A DNA stretch of 64,000 nucleotides, from positions 124,001-188,000 of the forward strand of contig WACJ01000409.1 in NCBI GenBank assembly GCA_008973525.1. The letters run 5' to 3'. A model generated the notes under the pieces. The model searched no databases and was not told where the DNA came from. It worked only from the letters and a program-made list of their open reading frames with translations. Below, one piece after another: positions 36,357-48,063 of this stretch; the first letter of the stretch is position 1, and each line of letters starts with the position of its first letter. The position numbers and the translations under genes were made by a program. This DNA comes from Stenopsyche tienmushanensis. Its lineage: Eukaryota > Arthropoda > Insecta > Trichoptera > Stenopsychidae.

Positions 36357-39300
36357 ATGTTTGCTTAGCAACATCAATACGATAATAAATAACTACATTT
36401 CTACGATCGACATTTATATCCCTATGGTGCTTACATTTTTTGGCAATAAGTCTTCATTTAAACAATGTTCGAGTCATAAAACATCAAGATCTAATAAATT
36501 TACGATCAATGTTTATAATAAATTATGCTTTGATAATTTATTAAAATTATAGATATATTGTATTGGGGTTGTATTTTGTAATCATCTCGTTCGATAATAT
36601 TTCCAGCTTCCTTCAAACTTCCCAATATCAAATTTTTTGCATAGGAAAATTTGTTTATAAACCAAATACATATTTATCTTCAATAATTGAAGAAATTTGC
36701 TTGAATTCTCCGAAGAAAAAATATTTTCTTCGCGGCTGTATTTGACTTTGAATTGAATAAGGATTTTTTTGGGTAATAAATTTGTTTTTTGTGTAATATA
36801 TACATATTTATTACCACCGTTTTAATTATTATTTTCTAGTCGTTTACCGTATAATACTTATTTTTTTGGTTGAAAACATTATTGTTTCAATGAGTGGTTA
36901 TATTTCAATAGTAAAAGCGGCAACTTGTTGACAAATAATAAAATAAGCCTGTTCATTCGAGGGGGTCGCTTTGTGTTTAAAGGTTCTTTGTAATGTACCT
37001 GGAAGTGAATGGGAAGACTTCTCAGTATTTCTTTCATCGCAATCCTGTGAATTTATCCCGGTGCTGACGCACTAAATTCTTCTCTATGCTGTGCTATTAG
37101 TTCCCGGAATTCATATCCTTTGGATTGCTTTGTTTCTTCGTGGACAAGTTTGTAGTATTGCCGACATTTACATGTAGCTTGTTATAATGAAAACCGGGAT
37201 CTCGAAGGTTATTGAGGTATTATGCTATACATTTCGAACGATTTCATTGAGACTCTCACGAGAGATCTCATTAACATTCCGACTGTTTTTAATGCGTTGA
37301 TATCATTTATGAAATGGATCTATAATAAGGACGTAGCATTCCATGTTTAATGGCTTAAATTCACATAAAAAGCCTACATTTGGCGTTTGATGTTTCAATA
37401 TAAAAAAATCTGCCATGATAATACAAACATGCCGAAAAAGTGCGGGATTAAGCAAAATTCCCGATTGGCCATACTTTATATTTTGGGGTTGAATCTTTAT
37501 TCTGGACGCGTGATCCTAGGAACATATCCTCGGCCCTCCTTATCCCGTTTTCGATCGACCTTCGTCATCTGCGGGTTTCTTAATGTGGCAACCGTACCGT
37601 GAATTTGCACGGTCTGCGGCCGGCGAGGAAAAATGACCGAGTCGTTCGTGTCTGTCTGCTTTTTATTGGGCCGCCATGTTTATAGGGTCCAGTGTGAAAA
37701 AAGATTGCCATTTATAGTTTGATAGCGGCCGGAAGAGCAGAGCTGGTGGCCGATAAGGCCATGGAACCAGCTAAGCGACCTGCATCACCAGGTCTTTGAA
37801 CCATCACCCATAAAATATTATCTCACTGGCGAAGTAACCTGGTCAGAGCGCCCCTGAACTGAACAAGCCTCCCATTTACTCCAATATGCTGATTTTCGTC
37901 GATAAATAATATGAAATCCTATTTGTTCTATCAACATCTAATCTTAAATGTATGCAACATGCTGGTTGAATATTCTGCGTTGTAATTAAATGTATGAACA
38001 TTTCTAGTTCGAATGTGTCATTTGACGATGTGCAATTTCAGCCCTTAATTGGCCTTTATCCGTCTGCATAATCATACTTCTTAATTGGATAAATACATAT
38101 ATTTAAGCTATGTAAAGTTACTTCATTTGCAATTCAAATTTATTAGGATCGTATGTTTCTAAATATTGTTTTTTTTTTAATCTTCCTTATATTTTGTCTG
38201 ATCCTTTATTTATTCATGCTTCAAAGGGCAATGAGTTTGAGACCCACCGAACTGTCAAATTATGTTTTAGATTGGTGATCTTATAAATTTAATCCTTTAT
38301 GATATGATCATGCTAATGGCCAAAGGATGTTCATAAATATATTTTTTAAACCGGATTCAATTCATATCAAGTCCTTAATCGAAATGTTTGTATGAATCAA
38401 AAGATATTCCTGTGATTGACAATTATGGGCTGTTATAATATCGCAACACTTAATTAAATTAAAGATTGTATACAAATTCAATTTAATTACTTATAATAAT
38501 GCGTATCTTATTGAATATCGTTATAAACAATGTCAAAATAATATGTCAAGTAGTTTGATGCTCTCAACGAGCTCACAAATAATTGACGTGTTATTGATGA
38601 TATTTAAGATTCAGAGAGGTCGTATGTCTTATTTGGATGTTGTCAAAAAAATTAGCAGTGAAGAATATTTTTCAAAAAAAGTGCTTCGTCCTGACAACGT
38701 TAATGATGATGACATAAAACATACTCGAGTGCGCATTAAACGAGGAACGTCTTCGAAAAAGCATTCAAACAGGCATAATTACCTTCTCGTGTCTTTTTAT
38801 TGAGACCGTCCTACAGTAAATTACTTCTTAAGTATATCACACAAATGCGTCTCTTTAAAAGGACCCTCGCGGACAACAGCTTTTGGAGACAGTTAACCAC
38901 TATGTTTTCTCGTGATGATGACGAATCGACCAGTCTGACGAGTTCCACTTTTCAACATGGTCATCATTGACAAGAGTTCGGTTAACAGTGCGCCATTGTG
39001 AACGCAGCAGAGTAATTGGAGGCTTACAGATGTGCTAAATGTAACCCGCGATTGCCAAATAGCATAAATAACGCGTTGCGTGAGAGCTCTTGTCGGCGGT
39101 TCAGGTGTTAATTGCTGGTATTTACGCATTTAAATGTCTTCACGATCGATGTGTTTCATTTTGAAGCATGTGCTAAACTGCTGAATGAATTTCGGCTGTG
39201 CTTGATTGGAGCTTTTATTCGGAATCGCGCATGTAGCTTTTAAGCTTCGTTCTCACCCTCGGCGATCGCAATGATTTAGCTATTAGGAGCTTCTTCTTTC

Positions 39301-40900
39301 ATACCTTGGATTAATTTAGACATTACAATCGTTACGGTTCGAACCGCCAGATGTTGTTCGTTAATCATCCTTTGCAGATAGATGTTCAGAAGAAGCCAAT
39401 TTCATAAATTACACACCGCATGGAGGTTGTTGACAGGCGCTGTATTAACACTCGGGATTCACTTAGATGCTTATTTTTTGCCTTCTTTGCTGCCGAAGAT
39501 GCGGTTCATTTAGGGTCTTAGCAAACAATTTTTCAATTTTTTCATCTATAATCTTATTTAGCCGACCGTTATAGCAATCAGTCATCCAGCTTTAGCGAGA
39601 ATCGCATAATTGACAAGTCCTCTTATACCGAATGCTGAATAAACGTCTTTTTTGTCCGGGGCTAATATGGTTATTCCGAGCCGCTTGCAAAACAATGGAC
39701 CGACTAATAAGCAAAAATTAATTTATCAACGCTGTTTGATGTTTCTGCCAAGACATCGGGATGATATTGATCTATACAATCAGAGAAGAAGTAGAAAAAA
39801 GATTCAGCGTAGACGGGGGGATTACGTCAGTTCTGTTTATTTTCCATCGCTCAGTTGATACCAGTAAACCAATATTTACCCATTCATACTTGGATACTTG
39901 CCTTGAAAATCCATATCCATGTTTGTTATTTCGTCATTACCGAGACTCAACTTACACTCTTTTTTGTGGATGTTGATGCGAGCCTGTATTTATTTATGTT
40001 ATTCAGCGGCCTGAATGACTTTCAGTCAGACTTCATTAAAATTTCACCATTGAAAATGTTTTTTCAACGGCTACTGAATGATGAAATTGGATTCCAATCA
40101 ACTTTACTGTCAATTGTTGAGAGCCGAAGGATCTTCGTGGAGGCTTTTTTTTAATTGATGACAGCTATAATTGTCCAAACACCTACACATGGTTCGGTCG
40201 AATCGATGCCTAATGTCGAAATCACACATCAAGATATTTCATACGGGCACTTTTTAATAAATATACAGCACATAACTATAAATTCTTAATCCTACATCAC
40301 GATTATAGTGAAAATAATTAAAATTGTTTCAGGTATTTGCATATAAAAGCATCTTTGGTTAACTGAAAAACTTTTCTCATGTTGTATATTGTTAGTAATG
40401 CTGATATCATTAAAATATCGATAGATTTGCTTTCAATTTCGAAATTGAATATCTTTAACCATGTTTTTTTCATCGACAATGCATAATTAAAATCTACTTT
40501 TAATGAATTTGCTGATGTTATAAAATGGATTAATATTTCGTATCTTTGCGGAACAAAACTTTATATTATACAATTAGAAATTGTATTTTTTATTTAATTA
40601 ACTGCATTTCTATACAAAGCACTTCAGCTTTTCCACGTTTGTCCTAGATATACGTTATACTTAATTTGTGACATTCCATTTTACTATTGATTGTTTTTGA
40701 CGTATGTAGTTCTAGTGAAGCCTTGCTCCGAGCAATCAAATGTCAAGCTTAAGTTCATATTTTATAACAGCTTTCGCAACTATTGAAATGCTTCAACTTG
40801 GCCTTTCAACCAGTTGAACTTCATTCGCTCAAAATGAGGCTAACGATTTATATATAAATATATATGAAATTGTTTGATTTTTGTAATGATTTGACTAACA
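36357..40900 (+). other. Intron sequence upstream of the ratchet site
   Basis: No exon or transposon recognised. The most structured patch is the GC-rich 37620-37870 segment, with the hairpin listed separately. A plus-strand frame at 38543-38803 has no recognised domain. Confidence 0.4.
37741..37772. other. Two-level hairpin in a GC-rich patch
   Basis: AGCTGGT (37741-37747) pairs with ACCAGCT (37766-37772). Inside it GGCC (37748-37751) pairs with GGCC (37757-37760) around a GATAA loop, with a bulge on the 3' side. It is too short for a typical microRNA precursor. Function unknown. Confidence 0.3.
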
Positions 40901-40928
40901 TTTATATTTTTTCTCTTTACAGGTAAGA
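40891..40928 (+). promoter_or_regulatory. Recursive splice (ratchet) site
   Basis: A branch-point-like TTGACTAACA (40891-40900) precedes a pyrimidine-rich tract (TTTTTTCTCTTTACAG) ending in AG at 40921-40922. The acceptor is followed immediately by a donor, GTAAGA (40923-40928). This abutted YAG|GTAAG arrangement is the definition of a zero-nucleotide exon used for stepwise removal of long introns in insects (established for Drosophila genes). The site lies about 38.8 kb from the exon 1 donor, a typical spacing. Splicing to it would regenerate a donor and leave the phase unchanged. It is a sequence prediction; no transcript data are available here. Confidence 0.7.
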
Positions 40929-40971
40929 CATCTTCTGTAGAACGCCTTATCTAACACGACACAAACACGAG
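40923..40971 (+). other. Possible recursive-splice mini-exon
   Basis: Downstream of the ratchet acceptor a second donor, GAG then GTAAAT, begins at 40972, defining a 49-nt exon. Read in the phase left by exon 1, it reaches a TAA after about ten codons, at 40950-40952. Inclusion would therefore truncate the protein. Such downstream donors help exon definition at ratchet sites in some animals, and the exon itself is normally skipped. Confidence 0.4.
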
Positions 40972-43900
40972 GTAAATAGACGTTTGACCACTTATCCGAC
41001 GTTATTCAACCAAAAGACGTTCCCTGCTAAAATCGCGTCGGAAAGAGGAATCTTTTGTTGGCGTTTTTAGTACGTCTATTCGTAGTCTTTGTTCCGATCG
41101 GAGTTTCTTTCAATCGTGGTTGTTGTCTAAATGTTTTATTCTGCCTTTCATCCATAAAAGGTCACCGATATAGTTGACTTCTTGGACGTTTTTCCATTCA
41201 TGAGAGAGATGCTGATGTGAAGCATAAACAGTCCGAGATCTACACGTCTCGCCGTAATGGATTTTCATATTGAGTACAACAATGGACGAGCTGCATTCGC
41301 TGCTTCAGACATTGTCAATTTTAGCCATAAATTCATTTTAATCTCAAAACATGTGAAATCTGCGAAAGTGCCAAATTTATCATAAGCACAATTTACAATC
41401 GAACCATGCGAAAAATTCACATTAACAATGCAAAATTGAATTCATCATAAATGGCGATTGTTCGCATCGTTTTTCATCCGGAATTGTTCAATTTAATGTT
41501 TTAACGACCAACAATATCCATAAAATTGCAATACAAAAGAACATGAAGCTGGATGTCGGTCATATAAGCAATACAACAAATAACGACGGTTTACAGACTG
41601 TTATTATATGCATTCAATTAGCTCCTGGCGTATGCGGAATGTATTTATGCGATTTCAAAACATTTTATACAATTATCTGCTTCCTTCTAAATTGGCATGT
41701 TAGGAGGATTAGGGTCGTTAATTTATAGCCATTTGGAAAAGCCACTGAAAAATATCATCATGGTGTTTATATCACAATATTTAAATAACATATCTTGATC
41801 CGTATGAACGCACATTTTACTCATGAAATTTCTATTTTTTGCCCGCATTCGATGCAAATCAATTCGCATGTGTTTGTTAAGCCACTGTGTATATGAATTT
41901 ATTATAAATATGCCCATCGATCTATATCTAGGCCGCCAAATCGTTCTGCATTATTGTCGATGAATAAATTATAGCAATTGAAATTGTAAAATATGTTTTT
42001 AATTAAGCTGTTTGATATTTTTAGTGCTTAGAACATTGAATTTGCTTATTTAATGATAGAATTTTGCAGGAATATCTGTGATTTGCATGGTTTATGTTTT
42101 TAAAATATTTAAAAAAAATGTTTTCCATCTGCGAATTTCTCGAATCCGATTTCTATTCCATTTCTTCTATTACAATTCGACACAATATACAATAATAATA
42201 ATCGGTTTATCTAAGCGTACCTCAACTGAGAACACAAGCTCCCACATTTATACCAGCGATTTCAATCTCCATTCAAATTTATTCGGATCGACCCGCGCCC
42301 TTTGATGATCAACTCCAAGTACCTCCAATAAAATGGGCGAACGCTTTTGATGAATGATAGTCATATAGACAAATGGTGTGCTCTTAATACCGACTTTTGG
42401 AAAGTTGTTCCATAGTAGTTCCGATTACCATAATTTCCTAATAACTTCCTTTGGTTTTGAGCCTTCGATCTATTTCGTTAGATATGCGTCCTACGACCGC
42501 CGCCTTTGCTGCATCAAATTCCCAACCGGCAATTACTACCAGAACATTGGATTTCTTACGATCGACGAAATACGAACATTACACGGGTCACAGTCATAAA
42601 GATCATCTATTATTACAAAATGACGTTGGCAGATGGCGTTGGCCGTAATAAGAATTCTCACCTTCGTAGGTGTTTCGATCGCCCATACGTTTCCCAAAGA
42701 TAAGACCTAAATATGTCGCAGAGATTGGTATCATTGTATCCGCTTTTGCTACCATCGGGCCTACGTTGAAGCCTTAGATGAGGCGGCAGAAAATCACATC
42801 ATTAATTGTCATATATTTTCGGTTGGGAAATCTCTGGCAGTCTGTGTCTCTGGCCGTTATATCAATCAATGCGATATCATAATAAATATTCTCGGAACAT
42901 TTAGTGCTTTATTTTAGAATCGAAGTCTTTAATTTATGCGATGGCGGTTTCGGATGGAAAGGGTACGTACTAAATCAAGCACCTTGGATCTAAAAAATGC
43001 ATCTGGGTCGTATTTCATGAAGGAAACGTATTAAATTTAAGTTTCTTGTTACGAAATCTAAAATATCTGAGAACGAAAGCTTTATGGTGCGTGTTAATAA
43101 ACCCTGCTTAAAGCTCGGCTTGAATTTGTCAGAATAAATTCCCTTGGAATAAGACGAAAATATCACCCGTTTATTATTGCCTCAAGACCATAGATGCTTT
43201 TAAACATTTTTTTAAAATCACATCGCCAAAATTCAATGCGAAATGCATTTTTTTGATATGTATACACTATGTGTATATCTAATATCCTTGAACAGTTCAA
43301 TATATTCTATTCATGCGCTCGATTTGAATCTCATGTATATAACTAACATAAAGGGACTTGATCGTCCTTAAATGTTATAAACGAATTTATAGACTAAACA
43401 CGAATCGATATCAATTGATTCATACAAAATATATGCTCAAATAATCAAATCTATTGCAAATAAAGGCGAATCACAAATTAAACTAAAAATGAGAGAGAAT
43501 TACACTCTATCTAATAACAATGCATCCAAAATGTACAACTTGTAAATTTTGAGGTCTTTTCTCTCTTCTTATTCAAATTGATATTTTAATTATCAAGTTC
43601 AATGATTGCAGTATTAAAATGAAACGGCAATTTCAGAGATGTAATTTTGCTATACATATATGATTTTGACGAGGCAATTGTGGAGCCTATCCTTGAATGA
43701 ACATACGAGAGCTTTTAGTCATTTATTGTTGTGGTACAATTTAAACTTTCATACAATATCTATTATAGTCTTCCAGTCACGTTGGCTTAAAAAAAAGTTT
43801 ATCGATTTCGACGGCGATTGAATTTTTCGAATGTCAAATCCATTGAATATTTTTTCTACGCATTGTTATATGGTTCAATAGAATCATGTGAAAAGGTTGT

Positions 43901-44553
43901 TGATTCTCGATCGCATACGAAGGCATTCGTGCTGATATTTTTGATAGATTTAACCCGCTCATTGCAGGGCAGTCATCAATCATTCATACCCGATGAGTAA
44001 TGCCGAGCCAATCTGGCGTCGCAGCATTAATTGATTTTCTTCTACGGATTAATTTTACGGAAATATCCCTTTTTTGTGTATCACATCACAGGCATGCGAG
44101 TTTTTCAAAGGTCAAAAAAATCACCGCGCTGTAATTTATCCACATCAATATTACTCCATATCGGGAGAGCGGCGTGTTATGAATAATAAACGATCTTGGG
44201 CGCACTTCGACGTCCAACAATCGATTTTGGGGGCCTGATCCGATTCGAATCTCTCGTTGCTTTAATTCGCATTCATAAATCTTCAGGGTCTGTCTTCTCC
44301 TCCTCTCGGAGTTGTCGTTTTCGCCGAGGCCGCCGATTTAAGAGCCCAATTCCTTTTTTGGGAGTCCACATGTGCCTCATATTCGCAAGGCGCAGCCTCC
44401 GATCCTTGCAGCCACTGTGCGGCCATCCTACTTTGTTTGGTCGCGTTAGCCATATGGAGATTATTGCCGCTTTCTGTTGAATATTTTATAATACATCCGC
44501 TCTTTACGACAATGATAAGATACTGTGGTAATCGTAAATGATTAATTTACATA
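40972..44553 (+). other. Intron sequence, nothing recognised
   Basis: No homology-bearing frame, repeat end or RNA gene seen. A GC-richer patch at 44190-44470 has a 94-codon plus-strand frame with Arg/Ser-rich, non-homologous content, probably chance. Confidence 0.45.
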
Positions 44554-45828
44554 TTAGGGGTATCGAAAAGAAATAGAAATTTTCATACAGTTATGAAAAA
44601 AACATTTATTTAAAAAAAAACTTAAAAAGTACTCTATAAAATAATGTCAATCGTTTTCTAACACCTTTTTTCCATCTTTCAGGTAATTTATCTATTCCTG
44701 TTTTGTAAAAGTATTTGGGTTTTTCTTTAAAGAACTTTTCCATATGATTTTTTATCTCATTCACACTAGTATTTTTTTTTTCACGAAGAGAATGTTCTAG
44801 GGCACGAAACAAATAATAATCCGATGGAGCGATGTCTGGAGAATATGGTGGATGTGGTAGAAGTTCATAGCCAAGTTCAATAATTTTTTGCTACGTAACT
44901 TTTGCCGTATGAGGTCGTGCGTTGTCTTGTTGGAGAATTTGCTTATTATTGTTCACTAAAAATGGCCGATTTTTTTTTAATTCTTGTGTCATTCTTTCTA
45001 ATTGTTCACAATACATGTTTGCTGTTATTGTTTCACCGGGTTTGAGTAATTCAAAATAAATAACACCAAGGCTATCCCACCAAATACATAACAGGACCTT
45101 ATTTACAGTTAAGCTCGGCTTTGCCGTAGGTAAAGCTAATTGACCGGGTGAAAGCCATTATTTTTTTCGCGTGGTATTGTTATAGAGGACCCATTTTTCG
45201 TCACAGGTAACAATTCGCCTTAAAAAGGGTTCTAAATCGTGCCTAGATAAAAAAGAAGTGCAGATAGTACGTCGCTGCTCCAGTGCAGTTTGTGATAAAT
45301 CGTGAGGGACCCAAACTCCTTGCCTGGAACACTTTCCAATGCGGTGAAGGTGATTTTGTGCAGTTGTCCATGGGCATCCAAGTTTATTTGATATTTCTCT
45401 GATTGATTGACGAGGATCAGACTCTACTAAATTTAACAGGACATCATCATCGATTTTTAGCGGTCTTCCCGATTTAGGCGCACCTGTAAGATTTCTGTCA
45501 CCAGTTTGGAATTTTTTCAACCACCTATGACATTTACTTAGTGTCAATATATCACCAAATGTTTCATTGATTTTCTGCTTCACTTCTTTAGTTTTCATTT
45601 TTTGATCAAATAAAAATAGCATACAATGACGCAAATGTTCTTCACTAATTATTGGTCTGGACATTTTTATTTAAATCACGGTTAATTATTTTTTGTTAAA
45701 AATAGTAAATTGACAATAGTCTTAATTTACAAGCACCAAAAAATAAGTGTTTACTGCACCGCGTCACAATATAAACTGACCCTAAAGCCAGGTATAAAAA
45801 AAATTCTATTTCTTTTCGATACCCCTAA
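44554..45828 (-). mobile_element. Mariner transposon, complete with both ends
   Basis: A 1275-bp element flanked by TA (44552-44553 and 45829-45830). Both ends begin TTAGGGGTATCGAAAAGAAA, and the terminal repeat is perfect for 25 bp before the first mismatch. One minus-strand transposase frame fills most of the element. The length and the DD34D architecture are typical of mariner. The near-identical ends and only two stops suggest a recent insertion relative to the other elements here. Confidence 0.95.
44606..45664 (-). pseudogene. Mariner transposase (DD34D), two nonsense codons
   Basis: A cut-and-paste transposase of 352 codons, close to the usual ~345. The start MSRPIISEEHLRH leads into the N-terminal helix-turn-helix region (about residues 1-115), with the linker GAPKSGRPLKIDDD, a mariner hallmark. 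The first catalytic Asp is in VTCDEKWVLYNN, the second in ILQQDNARPHTA, and the third, 34 residues on, in SPDIAPSDYYLF. The C-terminus holds KLPERWKKGV. The frame is intact apart from a TAA (45158-45160) after NNTTRKK and a TAG (44893-44895) after the ARPHTAKVT block. Both are single-codon changes with no frameshift. It is not expressed as a full protein unless the stops are read through. Confidence 0.93.
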
Positions 45829-46183
45829 TACATACATTTGGATTAAACCGAGGTGATCGTGGAATTTCCTACTGTGCAGAGCAGTGGTGTAGTGCTAAAT
45901 AAAAAAGTGTGGGAGCGCTGATTAATTATAATATTTTAATACCCCCTCCCTTCCCCCGTGATCCAATATTCGCATCATGTTTCCAACAAAACGTTTTTCC
46001 AATAAATAGTTACAAAAATGATTTTTGTATAATTATGTAAAAATCAATATTTATTAAAATAAAACAATATTTGCATGTGCAAAAAACGTTTATAAAAAAT
46101 ACCCTTAAAATATTACAATATGACAAAATATTTGTAATATTATTTATAATACATTTTTTTTGTGATTTTTTTAATTTCAATTA

Positions 46184-46675
46184 TTATTTGCTGAAAAATT
46201 TAATTCTGTAAAAACATTGTAAAATTTGTTCAGCATTCGTATTTGAAATTGATTTTATGTGCAAAATAATTTTCTTTCGTAAAGATTTTAATTGGCTAGA
46301 TCTAGTATGTCCGTTTGATGATACGGAAATTGAACTCCATTCTTTCGAAATACTTGATCCCTGTGTTTTTAAGACCGAAAAGATTTTTCCAGACTTACTT
46401 ATGATCCAAGGATATTGTTTTCTCTTTTCTTTCCACATATCTGTGGTCCAAACACTCGGCCAGGAAGATGAACATACCGTATTATCTTCTATTGATTCAT
46501 TTTCTGATTTTGACGAATATACTATTTGAGCACATTCATTATTATAGATATTTAATACACTTGTGCAATCACTAACATTATTAACCGACACCGAACCCAC
46601 TTTGAGTTTTTTCGTGAAAAATTGAAATAGTGTCTCTTGTTTGCGTTTTTCATCCATTTTTAACTGTAAAAACAC
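46184..46675 (-). CDS. Truncated hAT transposase N-terminal protein
   Basis: An intact 163-codon frame. Its N-terminus, KRKQETLFQFFTKK, resembles the start of hAT proteins related to vertebrate KIAA1586/ZNF862-type domesticated genes. A DNA-binding-like segment follows: WTTDMWKEKRKQYPWI, then SGKIF where a zinc-ligand Cys pair would normally begin, then GSSISKEWSSISVSSNG, and the SSQLKSLRKKI block. The Cys residues of the expected zinc finger appear missing or replaced after SGKIFSVL. The RNase-H catalytic and dimerisation domains are absent, and the frame ends soon after, so this is a deletion product. It cannot transpose DNA. It might still bind element ends, which is inference. Confidence 0.7.
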   Translation of the reverse strand: MFLQLKMDEKRKQETLFQFFTKKLKVGSVSVNNVSDCTSVLNIYNNECAQIVYSSKSENESIEDNTVCSSSWPSVWTTDMWKEKRKQYPWIISKSGKIFSVLKTQGSSISKEWSSISVSSNGHTRSSQLKSLRKKIILHIKSISNTNAEQILQCFYRIKFFSK

Positions 46676-47166
46676 TTTTATATATATAACTATATATGTA
46701 TGTATATTTATAAAACGCTGAAAAATGTATATGATTTATATAATTGTTTTATTTTAATTTTAACTTATAATTATTGCACAATACAATACAACACAACACA
46801 ACACAAATTTTTATATTAAAATGAAAAATAAAATATTATAGTCCCTGCTAAAAAATACATGAAAATTAAAGTAAGCTAAGTTTTCTTATTATTATATATG
46901 TAGGTATAAAAATTAGAAAGTGGTATAGCGTCCGTTTATGTTAATTGACAGAAATAGACTAAAATCTTGTAAACAAAATAATATTAACAAACCGAAATGT
47001 GAAATCAGTGCGTTCTGTAAAATGAGCCTGATTTATTGCTTTCGTATGTTATTCTTCAAACTTGAAGAAAGAGACTCGCAGTGTGTATAAGACCATGTGG
47101 TCACAGAATTGCTTGAGGGTCGAGCTTCATTTTTTCATTAGTATCAAGTGCCGGAAAGAAAAAGGT

Positions 47167-47467
47167 AATAATTTATCCCATCGTGTCCTTAATTAATTTA
47201 TGGCACGTTTTACATAAACAATATTTTCAAGTGAACACATTTTTGGTTCCTAATGCACGAGCAAGCAGCTCTCGCCTACCAATCACAGCCCCACGATGAT
47301 GCATCTAAACTTTCCCAGCCGATCGACCAAAGTAAACAAAAAATCGCAATAAACAACGGTACGACCAATCCAAAACGTCAAAAATTTATCCCATCATGTC
47401 TTTTATTTAATTTATGGCACGTTTTAAATAAACAATATTTTCAAGAGAACACCATTTTTGTTCCTAA
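47167..47467 (+). repeat. Spaced direct duplication inside the hAT element
   Basis: An ~87-bp unit at 47167-47253 (TTTATCCCATC, then TTTATGGCACGTTTTA and ATAAACAATATTTTCAAG) recurs at about 47390-47467 with ~85-90% identity, 224 bp downstream. The copies are separated by unrelated sequence. This looks like an old subterminal duplication in the element. A CAACA-type microsatellite (46782-46805) lies elsewhere in the same element. Confidence 0.75.
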
Positions 47468-47571
47468 AAACATACAAATTTTGTACAATTATATTATGCA
47501 AAATCGTCTAGAAAAAAGTGTGGGAGCGCCGACCCCACGCGCTCCCACCCCACTACACCACTGGTGCAGAG

Positions 47572-48063
47572 GCGGAGGACATCGAAAGCTGACCGGTGTA
47601 CTTAGGATCACGCCTTGAGCTTGCTGGTTATTCTTGGATGGAGACAGAAAGATTTATTATTGATAAAAAACGCGTTTATTTTACAATTCTGAGAGCACTG
47701 AAAAGATCATCAATAACCAAACATATCCACATATTTTAATTTTTCAAATATCCATTCCAGATTTTTGAGGATATTTTTCAGTCTATCCTTTTTCATACAA
47801 ATTACATCAGTATTTATTCAATATTCATTCAACCATATAGATTGGACACAATAACTACGAATATTATAATTTTACTGATAGGTATTTGCGGTCGTTTCCC
47901 CAATTATCATTCACTTTTTTAACCTTATCACCATTGATTTGAGAAGACATTCTTAGTAGAAAATCGACAATCTTAAACCTTCAACAAATCTTAATAATCC
48001 TAATATCTTAATCTGCATTCAACATTGAAAATTTCTGATAGCAGCGAATCATTTCCATTCAAA
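47572..48063 (+). other. Spacer between two transposons, nothing recognised
   Basis: AT-rich. I looked here for the N-terminal helix-turn-helix part of the downstream mariner and did not find it, which supports a 5' truncation of that element. Confidence 0.5.

Larger units (their letters stand above)
45882..47563 (-). mobile_element. hAT transposon, internally deleted, with 8-bp target duplication
   Basis: The element begins CAGTGGTGTAGTG and ends CACTACACCACTG, a 13-bp perfect terminal inverted repeat. It is flanked by the perfect duplication GTGCAGAG (45874-45881 and 47564-47571), which fits the hAT preference nTnnnnAn. Subterminal GTGGGAGCGC motifs occur at both ends, and on the right they form a 10-bp perfect hairpin (47520-47529 with 47539-47548). 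At 1682 bp it is shorter than autonomous hAT elements. It keeps only an N-terminal coding portion on the minus strand, so it would need transposase in trans. Confidence 0.92.

Noticed and set aside
40310..40340. TTGTTTCAG|GTATTT as a ratchet site
   Set aside because: Purine-rich sequence interrupts the tract and the donor is weak. The site at 40922 is far better.
44196..44480. 94-codon plus-strand frame in a GC-rich patch
   Set aside because: Arg/Ser-rich and non-homologous. No splice sites frame it in the phase of exon 1.
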